A DNA stretch of 64,000 nt, taken from the NCBI RefSeq assembly GCF_000069225.1, contig NC_010407.1, forward strand, positions 744,001 through 808,000, written 5' to 3'. The position numbers were made by a program, and so were the translations under genes. Below, piece after piece: positions 1 to 8,859 of the stretch. The first letter of the stretch is position 1; every line of letters begins with the position of its first letter. The notes under the pieces were generated by a model that saw only the letters and a list, made by a program, of their open reading frames with translations, searched no databases and was not told the DNA's origin. This DNA comes from Clavibacter sepedonicus (lineage in GTDB: Bacteria > Actinomycetota > Actinomycetes > Actinomycetales > Microbacteriaceae).

Positions 1-217
1 TGTTCACGAGGGAGAACGGCACGTTGAGCCGGCCCGCCTCGAACTCCCAGAGGGCGCCGGACGTCGAGCGCAGGGTGAAGTAGATCGCGAAGAGACCCGC
101 GAAGAACATCACCTCGCTGCCGAGCCACACGATGGTGCCGACGGCGACCGTGTTCGGTCGGTTCACCACCGGCGCGATCGATACTGGGGAGATTGAGGTC
201 GTCGTCACAGGTTCCAT
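1..217 (-). CDS. ctaE: Cytochrome c oxidase subunit III (partial, C-terminus outside window)
   Basis: The first 72 codons of a minus-strand gene that runs off the left edge. The start ATG is at 217. After about 22 residues that include a Thr/Ser/Pro-rich stretch, the protein enters a hydrophobic helix containing [14 protein letters not shown] (about residues 26-39), followed by [12 protein letters not shown]. This is the first transmembrane segment typical of heme-copper oxidase subunit III. In actinobacteria this subunit belongs to the aa3-type oxidase that takes electrons from the cytochrome bc1 complex, and ctaE often lies next to trpD, as here, transcribed divergently across 79 bp. Only the N-terminus is visible, so later conserved residues cannot be checked. 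The name rests on this helix and the neighbourhood. Confidence 0.85.
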   Translation of the reverse strand, partial: MEPVTTTSISPVSIAPVVNRPNTVAVGTIVWLGSEVMFFAGLFAIYFTLRSTSGALWEFEAGRLNVPFSLVN

Positions 218-283
218 TATGACCTAGGCCGACGGCACCCGATGCCCACCCGGCCGCCCGTGAGATCCGATCCAGGCGCTCGT

Positions 284-289
284 TAGGCT
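284..289 (+). promoter_or_regulatory. -10 hexamer of a leaderless trpD transcript
   Basis: TAGGCT lies 7 nt before the trpD ATG, the spacing expected if transcription begins at the start codon. No Shine-Dalgarno sequence sits before the ATG. No convincing -35 is visible. Confidence 0.5.
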
Positions 290-296
290 GACCGCC

Positions 297-1352
297 ATGC
301 CCTCCGCCCCGACCTGGCCCGCGCTCATCACCACCCTCATCGAGGGGCGCCACCTGTCGGTGTCCGAGTCCACGTGGGCCATGCGCCAGGTGATGCGCGG
401 CGAGGCCACTCCCGCGCAACTGGGCGGGCTCCTGGTCGCTCTGCGCGCTTCGGGCGAGACCGTCGACGAGATCGTCGGCTTCCGCGACGCGGTGCTCGAG
501 GACGCGCTGCCGCTCGACGCGGATCCACGCGCCCTCGACATCGTGGGGACGGGAGGGGACCCTTACGGCGCGGTCCTCAACATCTCGTCGGCGGCGTCGA
601 TCGTCGCCGCCTCGACGGGCGTGCCCGTCATCAAGCACGGCAACCGCGGGGCGAGCTCCGCGTCGGGCGCGTCCGACGTGCTGACCGCCCTCGGGATCGA
701 CCTGACGATCGCGCCCGAGCGGGTGGCCGCCGTGCTCCGCGAGACCGGCATCACGTACGCCCACGCCGCCCTCTTCCACCCGGGCTTCCGGCATGCCGCC
801 GCCACGCGGCGCGAGTTGGGCATCTCCACGCTGTTCAACGTGCTCGGGCCGCTCTGCAACCCGGCGCGCCCCGAGGCGTCGGCCGTGGGCGTCGCCGACC
901 TCTCCCGCGTCCCGCTCATGGTGGGCGTGTTCCGGACCCGCGGCGCCACGGCGCTCGTGTACCGGGGCGACGACGGGATCGACAAGCTCACGACCACCGG
1001 GCACAGCCACATCTGGGAGGTCAGCCGGGGCGCGGTCACCGAGCACGACCTCGACCCGCTCGAGCTCGGGATCCCGCGCGCCCCCATCGAGGCGCTCCTC
1101 GGCGAGGGGGTGGAGGAGAACGCGGAGGTGATCCGGCGCGTCCTCGCCGGCGAGCCGGGTCCCCAACGCGACGTCGTTCTGCTGAACGCGGCGGCGGGCC
1201 TCGAGGCCTTCGATCTGATGGGCGATCCCACCCGCGTGCAGCAGCCCATGGCGCGCCGCCTGCGCGAGAAGGTGACCGTCGCCGCCGAGGCCGTGGACTC
1301 CGGTCGCGCCGCCGCCAAGCTCGAGGAGTGGGCGGCCGCGACCCGCGCCTGA
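297..1352 (+). CDS. trpD: Anthranilate phosphoribosyltransferase
   Basis: Transfers phosphoribose from PRPP to anthranilate, the second committed step of tryptophan synthesis. The 351-residue length is normal. The PRPP-binding motif GTGGD is at residues 84-88, followed by NISSAAS, and KHGNR is at 113-117; both are family signatures. The gene stands alone, apart from other trp genes, between ctaE and a SRAP gene, which is the common actinobacterial arrangement. There is no ribosome-binding site, but a -10-like TAGGCT lies 7 nt upstream, so the mRNA is probably leaderless and the ATG at 297 is the likely start. No attenuator was seen. Confidence 0.96.
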   Translation: MPSAPTWPALITTLIEGRHLSVSESTWAMRQVMRGEATPAQLGGLLVALRASGETVDEIVGFRDAVLEDALPLDADPRALDIVGTGGDPYGAVLNISSAASIVAASTGVPVIKHGNRGASSASGASDVLTALGIDLTIAPERVAAVLRETGITYAHAALFHPGFRHAAATRRELGISTLFNVLGPLCNPARPEASAVGVADLSRVPLMVGVFRTRGATALVYRGDDGIDKLTTTGHSHIWEVSRGAVTEHDLDPLELGIPRAPIEALLGEGVEENAEVIRRVLAGEPGPQRDVVLLNAAAGLEAFDLMGDPTRVQQPMARRLREKVTVAAEAVDSGRAAAKLEEWAAATRA

Positions 1353-1399
1353 TCCGCATCCGGCCGGTCGATGTCGCGCGTGCGGCGGATGATGGACGC

Positions 1400-2146
1400 A
1401 TGTGCGGGAGATTCGTGGTGGCGCGGGCGACGGGCGACCTCGTCGGGGACTGGGCGGTCGACGACGTCGAGGGCGACGACCCGGCCCCCTCGTGGAACGT
1501 CGCGCCGACGACCACGGTCCGCATGGTCGCCGACCGGCGTCCGCGCGACGATGCGGACGGCGCGGTCCGCCGCGTCCTGACCGGCGCCAGGTGGGGGATC
1601 GTCCCGCCGTGGGCGAAGGCCGTGCAGGGCGCCCCGCTCATCAACGCGCGCGTCGAGACGGTCATGGAGAAGCCGACGTTCCGCAGGGCCGTGCTCACGC
1701 GGCGCGCCGTCGTTCCTGCGGACGGGTACTACGAGTGGCAGGCGACCGCCTCCGGCAAGCAGCCCGTCTACCTGCACGGCGAGGACGAGCGCCCGCTGGC
1801 CTTCGCCGCCGTGTACGAGCACTGGCGGGACCCTGCCGTCCCGGAGGGGGAGCCGGGCGCGTGGCTGCGCAGCCTCGCCATCATCACCTCCGCCGCGAGC
1901 GACGCGCTCGGGCACATCCACGACCGCACGCCGGTGATCGTGCCGCGCGACCGGCTGGACGAGTGGCTGGACGCGGGGACGGCGGCGGTCGACGACGTGC
2001 GCCACCTGCTCGGTTCGCTCCCGGAGCCGCGCCTCGTGCCGCGGCTCGTCTCGACGCGCGTCAACAGCGTGCGGAACGACGGGCCGGACCTCGTGGCGCC
2101 CGTCGACAGGGAGCCCGCGGGCCACGGGCAGCCGACGCTGATCTGA
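1400..2146 (+). CDS. SRAP domain protein (abasic-site processing, YedK/HMCES family)
   Basis: A 248-residue protein beginning Met-Cys-Gly-Arg-Phe. In the SRAP family the Met is removed and Cys2 forms a thiazolidine DNA-protein crosslink with abasic sites in single-stranded DNA. The other family residues are present: Asn in LINARVETV, Glu in DGYYEWQ and His in [10 protein letters not shown]. The catalytic set therefore looks complete. I chose the ATG at 1400 because the Cys must be residue 2; the open frame extends much further upstream but only as a shadow of trpD. The start is 47 bp after the trpD stop. The function is known from E. coli YedK and human HMCES and is inferred here. Confidence 0.93.
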   Translation: MCGRFVVARATGDLVGDWAVDDVEGDDPAPSWNVAPTTTVRMVADRRPRDDADGAVRRVLTGARWGIVPPWAKAVQGAPLINARVETVMEKPTFRRAVLTRRAVVPADGYYEWQATASGKQPVYLHGEDERPLAFAAVYEHWRDPAVPEGEPGAWLRSLAIITSAASDALGHIHDRTPVIVPRDRLDEWLDAGTAAVDDVRHLLGSLPEPRLVPRLVSTRVNSVRNDGPDLVAPVDREPAGHGQPTLI

Positions 2147-2233
2147 CGCCGCGGTGCCCGCCAGCCGGCCCCGGGAGACGACGCGCGCCCCGCCAGCGGG
2201 GCTGACGGGGCGCGCGGATGGTGCCGGTGCGGT

Positions 2234-3752
2234 CTACTGCACGTCGTCGTCGACCCAGTCGAAGGTCTTCGTGACGGCCTTCTTCCAGAGGCGCAGTTGG
2301 CGCTCGCGCTCGGCGTCGTCCATGTCCGGCGTCCAGCGGCTGTCCTCCTGCCAGTTCTGGCGGAGGTCGTCGAGGTCCTTCCAGAAGCCGACGGCGAGGC
2401 CCGCGGCGTACGCGGCGCCGAGCGCGGTGGTCTCCGCGACGACGGGGCGCACGACCGGGACGCCGAGGATGTCGGCCTGGAACTGCATGAGCAGGTTGTT
2501 GGCGATCATGCCGCCGTCGACCTTGAGCTCCGTCAGGTCGACGCCCGAGTCCGCGTTGACCGCGTCGAGCACCTCGCGCGTCTGGAAGGCCGTGGCCTCC
2601 AGCGCGGCGCGGGCGATGTGTCCCTTGTTGACGTAGCGCGTGAGGCCCACGAGGGCGCCGCGGGCGTCGGAGCGCCAGTACGGCGCGAACAGGCCGGAGA
2701 ACGCGGGGACGAAGTACACGCCGCCGTTGTCCTCGACCGTGGCCGCGAGCGTCTCGATCTCCGCGGCGCTCGACACGAGGCCGAGGTTGTCGCGCATCCA
2801 CTGCACGAGCGAGCCCGTGACCGCGATGGATCCCTCGAGCGCGTAGTGCGGCTCCGCATCGCCCAGCTTGTAGCCGAGCGTCGTGAGGAGGCCGTTCTGC
2901 GAGTGGATGATGTCGGTGCCGGTGTTGAAGATCAGGAAGTTGCCGGTGCCGTACGTGTTCTTCGACTCGCCCTGGTCGAACGCCGCCTGGCCGAACGTGG
3001 CCGCCTGCTGGTCGCCCAGGATGCCCGCGATGGGCACCTCGCGGAGGAGGCTGGAGGACTCGACCTGGCCGTAGACCTCGGAGGAGCTCTTGATCTCGGG
3101 GAGCATCGAGCGCGGCACGTCGAAGGCGGCGAGGATCTCGTCGTCCCACTGCAGCGTCTCGAGGTCCATGAAGAGCGTGCGCGACGCGTTCGTGACGTCC
3201 GTGACGTGCACGCCGCCGTCGGTGCCGCCGGTGAGGTTCCAGAGGACCCAGGTGTCCGTCGTGCCGAACATGAGGTCGTCGGCCTCGGCCTTCTCGCGTG
3301 CGCCCTCGACGTTCTCGAGGATCCAGACGATCTTCGTGCCCGAGAAGTAGGTGGCGAGCGGCAGCCCGACCTTCGGCTTGAAGCGCTCCACGCCGCCGTC
3401 CTCGGCGAGGCGGTCGACGATCTTCTGCGTGCGGGTGTCCTGCCAGACGATCGCGTTGTAGACGGGCTTGCCCGTGGTGCGGTCCCACACGACGGCGGTC
3501 TCGCGCTGGTTGGTGATGCCCACGGCCTCGACGTCGTGGCGCGTGATGTCGGCCTTGGACAGCGCCTGGCCGATGACCTCGCGCGTGTTGCGCCAGACTC
3601 TCCATCGGGTCGTGCTCGACCCAGCCGGCGCGGGGGAAGATCTGCTCGTGCTCGAGCTGGCCGGTGGAGACGATGGATCCGCTGTGGTCGAAGACGATGG
3701 CCCGCGTGCTAGTGGTGCCCTGGTCGATGGCGACCATGTACTTCTCGCTCAT
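2234..3752 (-). pseudogene. glpK: Glycerol kinase, interrupted by a +1 frameshift
   Basis: Glycerol kinase converts glycerol to sn-glycerol-3-phosphate with ATP. Translation from ATG 3752, preceded by a good AGGAG site, gives [20 protein letters not shown], the sugar-kinase phosphate-1 motif, and continues to WVEHDPME. The remaining 80 % ([19 protein letters not shown] onward to the stop at 2234) is in another frame. Between the codon for that Glu (3600-3602) and the TGG codon (3593-3595) there are four bases (3596-3599) where three are expected. Removing one base restores a protein of about 505 residues, the normal family length, with no other defect seen. Either the gene is inactivated or the base is a sequence error. 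It lies 29 bp downstream of glpF, same strand. A downstream start is unlikely to yield active enzyme because the ATP-binding N-terminus would be lost. Confidence 0.85.
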
Positions 3753-3781
3753 GTGGTCTCTCCTAAGAGGTTCGGGGTGTT

Positions 3782-4534
3782 CTAGAGGATGGGGAGCAGC
3801 GCGTAGGACGCGAGGCCGGCGAGGACGCCGCCGATGGCGGGGCCGACGACGGGGACCCAGGCGTAGGACCAGTCGCTCGAGCCCTTGCCCTTGATGGGGA
3901 GGATCGCGTGCGCGATGCGCGGGCCGAGGTCGCGGGCCGGGTTGATGGCGTAGCCGGTCGGTCCGCCGAGCGACGCGCCGATGCCGACCACGAGGAGTGC
4001 GACGGGGATGGCGCCGAGGGCCGAGAGTCCGGCGGGGGTGGCCGCGTCCGCGTCCGGGTTGTTCGCGAGGCTGAAGCCGAGGATCACGATGACGAGCACG
4101 AAGGTGCCGATGATCTCCGTGACGAGGTTCCAGGCGTAGTTCCGGATGGACGGGCCGGTCGAGAACACGCCGAGTTTGGTGGCCGCGTCGGGCTCCTCGT
4201 CGAAGTGCTGCTTGTAGGCGAGCCAGCAGAAGACCGCGCCGATGATCGCGCCGACCATCTGGGCGAGGATGTAGACGGGGACGCTCGCGACGTCCTCGAT
4301 CTTGCCGGCGGCCAAGAGGCCGAGCGTGACGGCCGGGTTGAGGTGCGCGCCGGACGCGTACGACACGGTGACACCGGCGAAGACCGCGAGGCCCCAGCCG
4401 AAGTTCACCATCAGGGTGCCGCCGGCGAGCCCCTTCGACTTGATGAGCGCGACGTTCGCCACGACTCCGCATCCGAGGAGGACGAGGAGGGCTGTGCCCA
4501 CCGTCTCCGACAGGAAGATGACTCCAAGATCCAC
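3782..4534 (-). CDS. glpF: Glycerol uptake facilitator (MIP family aquaglyceroporin)
   Basis: A 250-residue inner-membrane channel for passive glycerol entry. Six hydrophobic helices are evident. Both half-helix NPA motifs are intact: GAHLNPAVT (NPA about 66-68) and GYAINPARD (NPA about 198-200); the Arg after the second NPA and the following Asp fit the glycerol-conducting subgroup. The GTG at 4534 is preferred over the upstream ATG at 4588 because GGAG sits 9 nt before it and the first helix starts soon after. It is the first gene of a glpF-glpK operon and is divergent from dhaK across 281 bp, which places glycerol uptake beside dihydroxyacetone phosphorylation. Confidence 0.93.
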   Translation of the reverse strand: MDLGVIFLSETVGTALLVLLGCGVVANVALIKSKGLAGGTLMVNFGWGLAVFAGVTVSYASGAHLNPAVTLGLLAAGKIEDVASVPVYILAQMVGAIIGAVFCWLAYKQHFDEEPDAATKLGVFSTGPSIRNYAWNLVTEIIGTFVLVIVILGFSLANNPDADAATPAGLSALGAIPVALLVVGIGASLGGPTGYAINPARDLGPRIAHAILPIKGKGSSDWSYAWVPVVGPAIGGVLAGLASYALLPIL

Positions 4535-4815
4535 TGCGTGGTGCTCCGATCGTTCGTCGAGGCGCGGGGGCGGCCTCTGCCGCATCATCGCGGTGGGACC
4601 AATCTAGTGCCGGGGGAGCGGCCGGGCCGGTCGCGGCTGGCCGCTCCGCGACATGGATCCCGGCCCACGGGGGGAGGGGCGTAAGGGCTGTCGGTGCGCG
4701 TGCGCCCGGGCGTATGTTGGCGACACACCCGAGTCGCCGCCGACCGAGTCCGTCCTCGATCCGGCTCGGATGCGCGGCTGCCGTCCGGCCGCCCGAGACC
4801 CGTGAGGAGCCGGCC
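4535..4815. promoter_or_regulatory. Divergent control region between glpF and dhaK
   Basis: A 281-bp gap that must hold promoters for both directions. On the plus strand a -10-like TATGTT lies at 4713-4718, about 97 nt before the dhaK start, with no good -35. I see no perfect operator repeat like the one near glpD, and no hairpin. The upstream open frame at 4714 carries no family signature and is more likely leader than protein. Confidence 0.4.
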
Positions 4816-5817
4816 GTGAAGAAGCTGATCAACGACCCGAGGGCGGTGGCCGACGAGGCCGTCCGGGGCTTCGCCTCCGCCCACCCCGACCTGGTCGCCC
4901 TGAGCGCGGATCCGCTCTTCGTCCGACGCGCGGAGCCGACCCGACCTGGCCGCGTCGCCGTCGTCAGCGGCGGCGGCAGCGGGCACGAGCCCCTGCACGC
5001 CGGCTTCGTGGGACACGGGATGCTCGACGCGGCCGTGCCCGGACCGGTGTTCACGAGCCCCACCCCAGATCCTGTGGTCGCCGCCACCCTCGCCGTCGAC
5101 GGCGAGGCCGGCGTGCTGCACATCGTGAAGAACTACACGGGCGACGTCCTCAACTTCGAGACCGCGGCCGAGCTCGCGGAGGCGGAGGGCGTACGGGTGC
5201 GGACGGTCGTGGTCGACGACGACGTCGCGGTCACCGACTCCCTCTACACGGCCGGCCGCCGCGGGGTCGCGGGCACCGTGCTCGTGGAGCGCATCGCGGG
5301 CGCCGCGGCCGAGCGCGGGGACGACCTCGATGCGGTGGCCGCGATCGCCGGGAGGGTGGTGGGGCAGGTGAGGAGCATGGGCGTCGCCATCCGGGCCTGC
5401 ACCGTCCCGCACGCCGGCGAGCCGAGCTTCGCGCTCGAGGTCGACGAGATGGAGATCGGCATCGGGATCCACGGCGAGCCGGGCCGCGTCAAGCTGCCCC
5501 TCGAGCCGGTGGACGCCATCGTGGAGCGCCTCCTCGACCCCGTGCTCGAGGACCTCGCGGCGCCGTCCGGCAGCCGGGTGCTTCTGCTCGTGAACGGGAT
5601 GGGCGCGACTCCGCTGTCGGAGCTCTACATCGCGTACCGCCGCGCGGCCGCCGTGCTCGAGGAGGCCGGGCTGACCGTCGCCCGGAGCCTCGTGGGAGAC
5701 TACGTCACGGCCCTCGACATGGAGGGACTGTCCCTCACGGTGCTGCTGCTCGACGACGAGCTCGTCGACCTGTGGGACTCGCCCGTGCAGACCGCCGCTC
5801 TGCGGTGGGGGAGGTAG
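4816..5817 (+). CDS. dhaK: PTS-dependent dihydroxyacetone kinase, substrate-binding subunit DhaK
   Basis: DhaK binds dihydroxyacetone covalently through a histidine and presents it to DhaL-ADP for phosphorylation. The protein has 333 residues, the standard size. The loop [10 protein letters not shown] (51-60) and the substrate-binding His219 in GIGIHGEPG are intact, as are [10 protein letters not shown] and [10 protein letters not shown] chose the GTG at 4816: GAGGAG sits 6 nt before it and the protein aligns with DhaK from residue 1, whereas the upstream ATG (4714) would add an unrelated leader. dhaL follows after 3 nt, so dhaK-dhaL-dhaM form one operon. Confidence 0.95.
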   Translation: MKKLINDPRAVADEAVRGFASAHPDLVALSADPLFVRRAEPTRPGRVAVVSGGGSGHEPLHAGFVGHGMLDAAVPGPVFTSPTPDPVVAATLAVDGEAGVLHIVKNYTGDVLNFETAAELAEAEGVRVRTVVVDDDVAVTDSLYTAGRRGVAGTVLVERIAGAAAERGDDLDAVAAIAGRVVGQVRSMGVAIRACTVPHAGEPSFALEVDEMEIGIGIHGEPGRVKLPLEPVDAIVERLLDPVLEDLAAPSGSRVLLLVNGMGATPLSELYIAYRRAAAVLEEAGLTVARSLVGDYVTALDMEGLSLTVLLLDDELVDLWDSPVQTAALRWGR

Positions 5818-5820
5818 CTC

Positions 5821-6474
5821 ATGGCACTCGGGACCGACTGGGTCGTCGCCTGGATCACGGAGGCGGCGCGCGTCATCGCCGACCAGCGCGGCGCGCTCAT
5901 CGCCCTCGACCGCGAGATCGGTGACGGCGACCACGGCGAGAACCTCGACCGGGGCTTCGGTGCCGTCACGGCCAAGCTCGCGGGCCTCGCGTCCGACGCC
6001 GCGCCCGCCGACGCGCTCAAGGCCGTGGCCACCACGCTGATCTCCACGGTCGGCGGCGCGTCCGGCCCGCTGCTCGGGACGGCGTACTTGAAGGCGGCAG
6101 CGGCCGTCTCCGGCCGAGCCGACCTCGACGCGTCGGCGATCACCGACCTCCTCGAGGCCGCCGTGGGCGGGATCGTCCTCCGCGGCAAGGCCGAGCGGGG
6201 CGACAAGACGATGGTGGACGCGTGGGCCCCGGCCGCAGAGGCCGCGCGTGCGGCCGCCGACGCGGGATCCGCACCCGCCGACGCCCTCGCTGCCGCCGCC
6301 GACGCCGCCGCGCGCGGGGCGGAGGAGACGGAACCGCTCGTGGCCCGCAAGGGACGTGCCTCCTACCTCGGCGACCGCGCCATCGGCCACCGCGACCCGG
6401 GGGCGCAGTCGTCCGCGCTCATCCTGCGCGCGGCGGCCACGACGGCCGCCGACGCCGACGGGGGCGCATCGTGA
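5821..6474 (+). CDS. dhaL: PTS-dependent dihydroxyacetone kinase, ADP-binding subunit DhaL
   Basis: DhaL carries a tightly bound ADP that is rephosphorylated by DhaM and passes phosphate to dihydroxyacetone on DhaK. The 217-residue all-helical protein contains DGDHG at 35-39, the Mg-binding aspartate motif, plus VGGASGPLLGT and the KAERGDKTMVDAW segment typical of the family. It starts 3 nt after dhaK, and its TGA overlaps the GTG of dhaM, which suggests translational coupling. Alanine-rich sequence near the C-terminus is usual for this lineage. Confidence 0.95.
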   Translation: MALGTDWVVAWITEAARVIADQRGALIALDREIGDGDHGENLDRGFGAVTAKLAGLASDAAPADALKAVATTLISTVGGASGPLLGTAYLKAAAAVSGRADLDASAITDLLEAAVGGIVLRGKAERGDKTMVDAWAPAAEAARAAADAGSAPADALAAAADAAARGAEETEPLVARKGRASYLGDRAIGHRDPGAQSSALILRAAATTAADADGGAS

Positions 6475-7205
6475 GCGTCGGCCTCGTGCTCGTCTCGCAC
6501 AGCGCGCTCATCGCGCATGGGCTGGTCGACCTCGCCCGGCAGATGGCGCCGACCGTCGCGCTCATCCCCGCGGGTGGGTCCGGCGACGGCACGCGCGAAG
6601 ACGCGGGCATCGGCACGAGCTTCGACGTCGTCTCCGCGGCGCTCGCGGAGGCGGAGGGCGGCGACGGCGTCGTGGTCCTCGCCGACCTCGGATCCGCGTA
6701 CCTCACGGCGGAGACGGCCGTCGACCTCCTCGACGAGGACACCGCAGCCCGTGTCGTCGTTGTGCGTGCGCTGCTCGTGGAGGGTGCGGTCGCCGCCGCG
6801 GTCGCCGCCGAGACGGGCGGATCCCTGGAGGACGTGGCCGCGGCCGCCGCATCGGCCGCCGGCGTCGACGCCGCCGAGGACGCCGACGCGGGGCTCGCGC
6901 CGGATCCGAACGCCGACGGCACCGAGCCCGCGCCCGCCGGCGGTGCGGGCATCGTCCGCGGAGAGGCCACCCTGGTCAACCGCGACGGGCTGCACGCCCG
7001 ACCGGCGGCGGACTTCGTCACACGCGCGTCCGCCTACTCCGCGGCCGTCACGGTCAACGGCCAGAACGCCGCCTCGCTCCTCGGCGTCATGGCCCTCGGC
7101 CTCACCCGGGGCGCGCGCGTCGTCATCGAGGCGACGGGCGACGACGCGGAGGAGGCGGTCACCGCGCTCGTCGAGCTCATCGAGTCGGGGTTCGGGGAGG
7201 TCTGA
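6471..7205 (+). CDS. dhaM: Dihydroxyacetone kinase phosphotransfer subunit DhaM (EIIA-HPr fusion)
   Basis: DhaM relays phosphate from the PTS to the ADP of DhaL. The first ~130 residues are a mannose-type EIIA domain with the phosphoacceptor histidine at residue 10 in LVLVSHSALIAHG. After an Ala/Asp/Pro-rich linker (about 131-165) comes an HPr-like domain with GLHARPA at 173-179 (His175). There is no EI domain, unlike the three-domain E. coli DhaM. The GTG at 6471 overlaps the dhaL stop and places the EIIA fold at residue 1. With both histidines intact the protein should be a functional relay that needs general EI (and possibly HPr) from elsewhere in the genome. Confidence 0.92.
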   Translation: MSVGLVLVSHSALIAHGLVDLARQMAPTVALIPAGGSGDGTREDAGIGTSFDVVSAALAEAEGGDGVVVLADLGSAYLTAETAVDLLDEDTAARVVVVRALLVEGAVAAAVAAETGGSLEDVAAAAASAAGVDAAEDADAGLAPDPNADGTEPAPAGGAGIVRGEATLVNRDGLHARPAADFVTRASAYSAAVTVNGQNAASLLGVMALGLTRGARVVIEATGDDAEEAVTALVELIESGFGEV

Positions 7206-7230
7206 CGACAGGCGTCGCGACGGGCGGCGA

Positions 7231-7647
7231 TCAGTGGGCGTCGAGGTAGACCCATGCTCCCGAGTGCCGGGCGAAGCGGCTCGCCTCGCGTTGGCTGCCG
7301 CGCTCCCCGCCGTGCCGGAAGGCGGCCTCGAAGCCGACGACGCCCGTCGCGTCATCGGGACCGCCGAGCGCGGTGCGATGGATCGTCAGCCGGAACCAGC
7401 GCATGGACGGCTCGACCTCGATCTCCTCGGGGCGCGTCGACGGGTGCCAGCTGCGGGCGAGGTACGCGGCGTCGCCGCGTGCGTAGGCCGAGAAGCGGGA
7501 GCGCATCAATCGCTCGGCGGTCGGGGCGGGCGCGTCGCCCCGGTGCAGCGGACCGCAGCATGCTCCGTACGGATCGCCGCTCGTGCACGGGCACCACGCG
7601 TCGTCGTCCGGCGTCGACCACGGGGCGTCGGGGGAGAGGCGCGTCAT
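7231..7647 (-). CDS. YchJ/UPF0225 family protein with SEC-C zinc motif
   Basis: A 138-residue protein. The N-terminus holds a SEC-C-like motif, CPC at 19-21 and CC at 30-31 (CPCTSGDPYGACC), which in this family probably binds zinc. The remainder is an NTF2-like domain, with the segment AERLMRSRFSAYARGD typical of YchJ proteins. The biochemical role of YchJ is not established. I chose ATG 7647 because GGGAGG lies 8 nt upstream; the frame extends further but without a site. It converges on dhaM with a 25-bp gap and shows no functional link to it. Confidence 0.85.
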   Translation of the reverse strand: MTRLSPDAPWSTPDDDAWCPCTSGDPYGACCGPLHRGDAPAPTAERLMRSRFSAYARGDAAYLARSWHPSTRPEEIEVEPSMRWFRLTIHRTALGGPDDATGVVGFEAAFRHGGERGSQREASRFARHSGAWVYLDAH

Positions 7648-7739
7648 GCCCCGAGCCTCCCACGCCGGTGGCCGGGAGCAGGATGGGAGGGGCGGCCGTC
7701 CACGTGGACCCGCCTGACCCATGACCCGAGGAGAGCACC

Positions 7740-8255
7740 ATGACCCCCGCCACCGACCTGCTCGTGGACGCCTACGGGCGCATCGTCGAGATCGTCCGCG
7801 ACGCCGTCGACGGGCTCGACGTGGACGACCTCGCCTTCCGCCCGGACGCCGAGGCCAACTCCATCGGGTGGCTCGTCTGGCACCTCGCCCGCGTGCAGGA
7901 CGCCCAGGTCGCCGACGTCGCCGGCCAGGAGCAGACCTGGTCGACCGGGGGATGGGCCGAGCGCTTCGCCCTGCCGTTCGACGGGTCGGCGACCGGGTAC
8001 GGACAGTCGTCCGACGACGTCGCGGCGCTCGAGGGCGTCACCCCCGAGCTCCTCGTCGGCTACCTCGAGGCCGTGCAGTCCGCGACGCTCGCGTACCTCG
8101 CGGGGCTCGACGACGCCGAGCTCGACCGCGTCGTCGATCAGGACTGGACGCCGCCCGTCACCCTCGGAGCCCGCCTCGTCAGCGTGCTCGCTGACGACCT
8201 CCAGCACGCCGGGCAGGCGTCCTATCTCGCCGGACTCGTGGCCCGTCGTCGCTGA
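7740..8255 (+). CDS. DinB/DUF664-family metal-binding helical protein
   Basis: A 171-residue protein of the DinB superfamily, which also includes mycothiol- and bacillithiol-dependent transferases and maleylpyruvate isomerase. The family's metal-ligand pattern is visible: IGWLVWHLAR with a His near residue 43, and a second His in LQHAGQASYLAGL near the C-terminus. The four-helix-bundle character is clear from the amphipathic segments. GAGGAG lies just before the ATG. The substrate is unknown. A thiol-dependent transfer reaction would suit an actinobacterium that makes mycothiol, but nothing in the neighbourhood confirms it. Confidence 0.8.
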   Translation: MTPATDLLVDAYGRIVEIVRDAVDGLDVDDLAFRPDAEANSIGWLVWHLARVQDAQVADVAGQEQTWSTGGWAERFALPFDGSATGYGQSSDDVAALEGVTPELLVGYLEAVQSATLAYLAGLDDAELDRVVDQDWTPPVTLGARLVSVLADDLQHAGQASYLAGLVARRR

Positions 8256-8300
8256 CCGCCGGACGCGCGCTCGCGTTCGCGCGGCCGACCCGAGCCGTGA

Positions 8301-8792
8301 TCAGGCGGGGAGCTCGGCCTCGATGAGCGACACGATCTCGGGCGCGTCCGGCTCGACCGTGGGCCGGAAGCGGTGCACGGCTCCCGACGGCGTGACGACG
8401 AACTTCTCGAAGTTCCACTTCACACGGCCGGCCTTCCCCTCCGCGTCGGGCGTCTTCGTCAGCTCCGCGTAGACGGGATGCGCGGACCTGCCGTTGACCT
8501 TGACCTTCTCCATCATGGGGAAGGTGACACCCCACGTGGTGGAGCAGTACTCGTCGATGGCCTCCGCGGATCCGAGCTCCTGCAGGAACTGGTTGCTCGG
8601 GAAGCCGATGACCGTGAAGCCGCGCTCCCCGTAGGTGCGCTGCAGCTGCTCGAGCTTCTCGTACTGCGGCGCGAGGCCGCAGCGCGAGGCGACGTTGACG
8701 ACGAGCACGACCTTGTCGGCGTACGCGCCGAAGGTGGTGGCCTCGCCCTGGAGGGTGGTCAGCGGGATCTCGTCGAGCCGGGGATGCGTCAT
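8301..8792 (-). CDS. Glutathione peroxidase family thiol peroxidase
   Basis: A 163-residue peroxidase of the GPx fold that reduces hydrogen peroxide and organic hydroperoxides. The active-site cysteine is Cys38 in VNVASRCGL, in place of selenocysteine. The Gln in GFPSNQF and the Trp in KWNFEKF complete the usual triad. Bacterial Cys-type GPx enzymes of this kind generally use thioredoxin rather than glutathione, and actinobacteria lack glutathione, so the name describes the family and not the donor. A -10-like TACGGT lies 6 nt before the ATG, suggesting a leaderless mRNA. It stands alone between a DinB-like gene and glpD. Confidence 0.92.
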   Translation of the reverse strand: MTHPRLDEIPLTTLQGEATTFGAYADKVVLVVNVASRCGLAPQYEKLEQLQRTYGERGFTVIGFPSNQFLQELGSAEAIDEYCSTTWGVTFPMMEKVKVNGRSAHPVYAELTKTPDAEGKAGRVKWNFEKFVVTPSGAVHRFRPTVEPDAPEIVSLIEAELPA

Positions 8793-8798
8793 GCGCCG

Positions 8799-8804
8799 AC
8801 CGTA
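8799..8804 (-). promoter_or_regulatory. -10 hexamer of a leaderless peroxidase transcript
   Basis: On the minus strand TACGGT lies 6 nt upstream of the ATG at 8792, with no ribosome-binding site between, as expected for transcription starting at the start codon. Confidence 0.45.
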
Positions 8805-8859
8805 GTCCCGTCCCCTGACAGCGCCTCCCGGATGCGGATCGGATCCGCGGCGCTCCGCG

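Noticed and set aside
4714..4815. N-terminal extension of DhaK from the ATG at 4714
   Set aside because: The extra 34 residues match no DhaK feature and the GTG at 4816 has an excellent ribosome site.
2061..5123. Minus-strand open frame of about 1,020 codons across glpK, glpF and dhaK
   Set aside because: It is an open shadow frame in GC-rich DNA. Only its glpK N-terminal stretch is meaningful; the rest is Arg/Pro/His-rich and antisense or out of frame to real genes.
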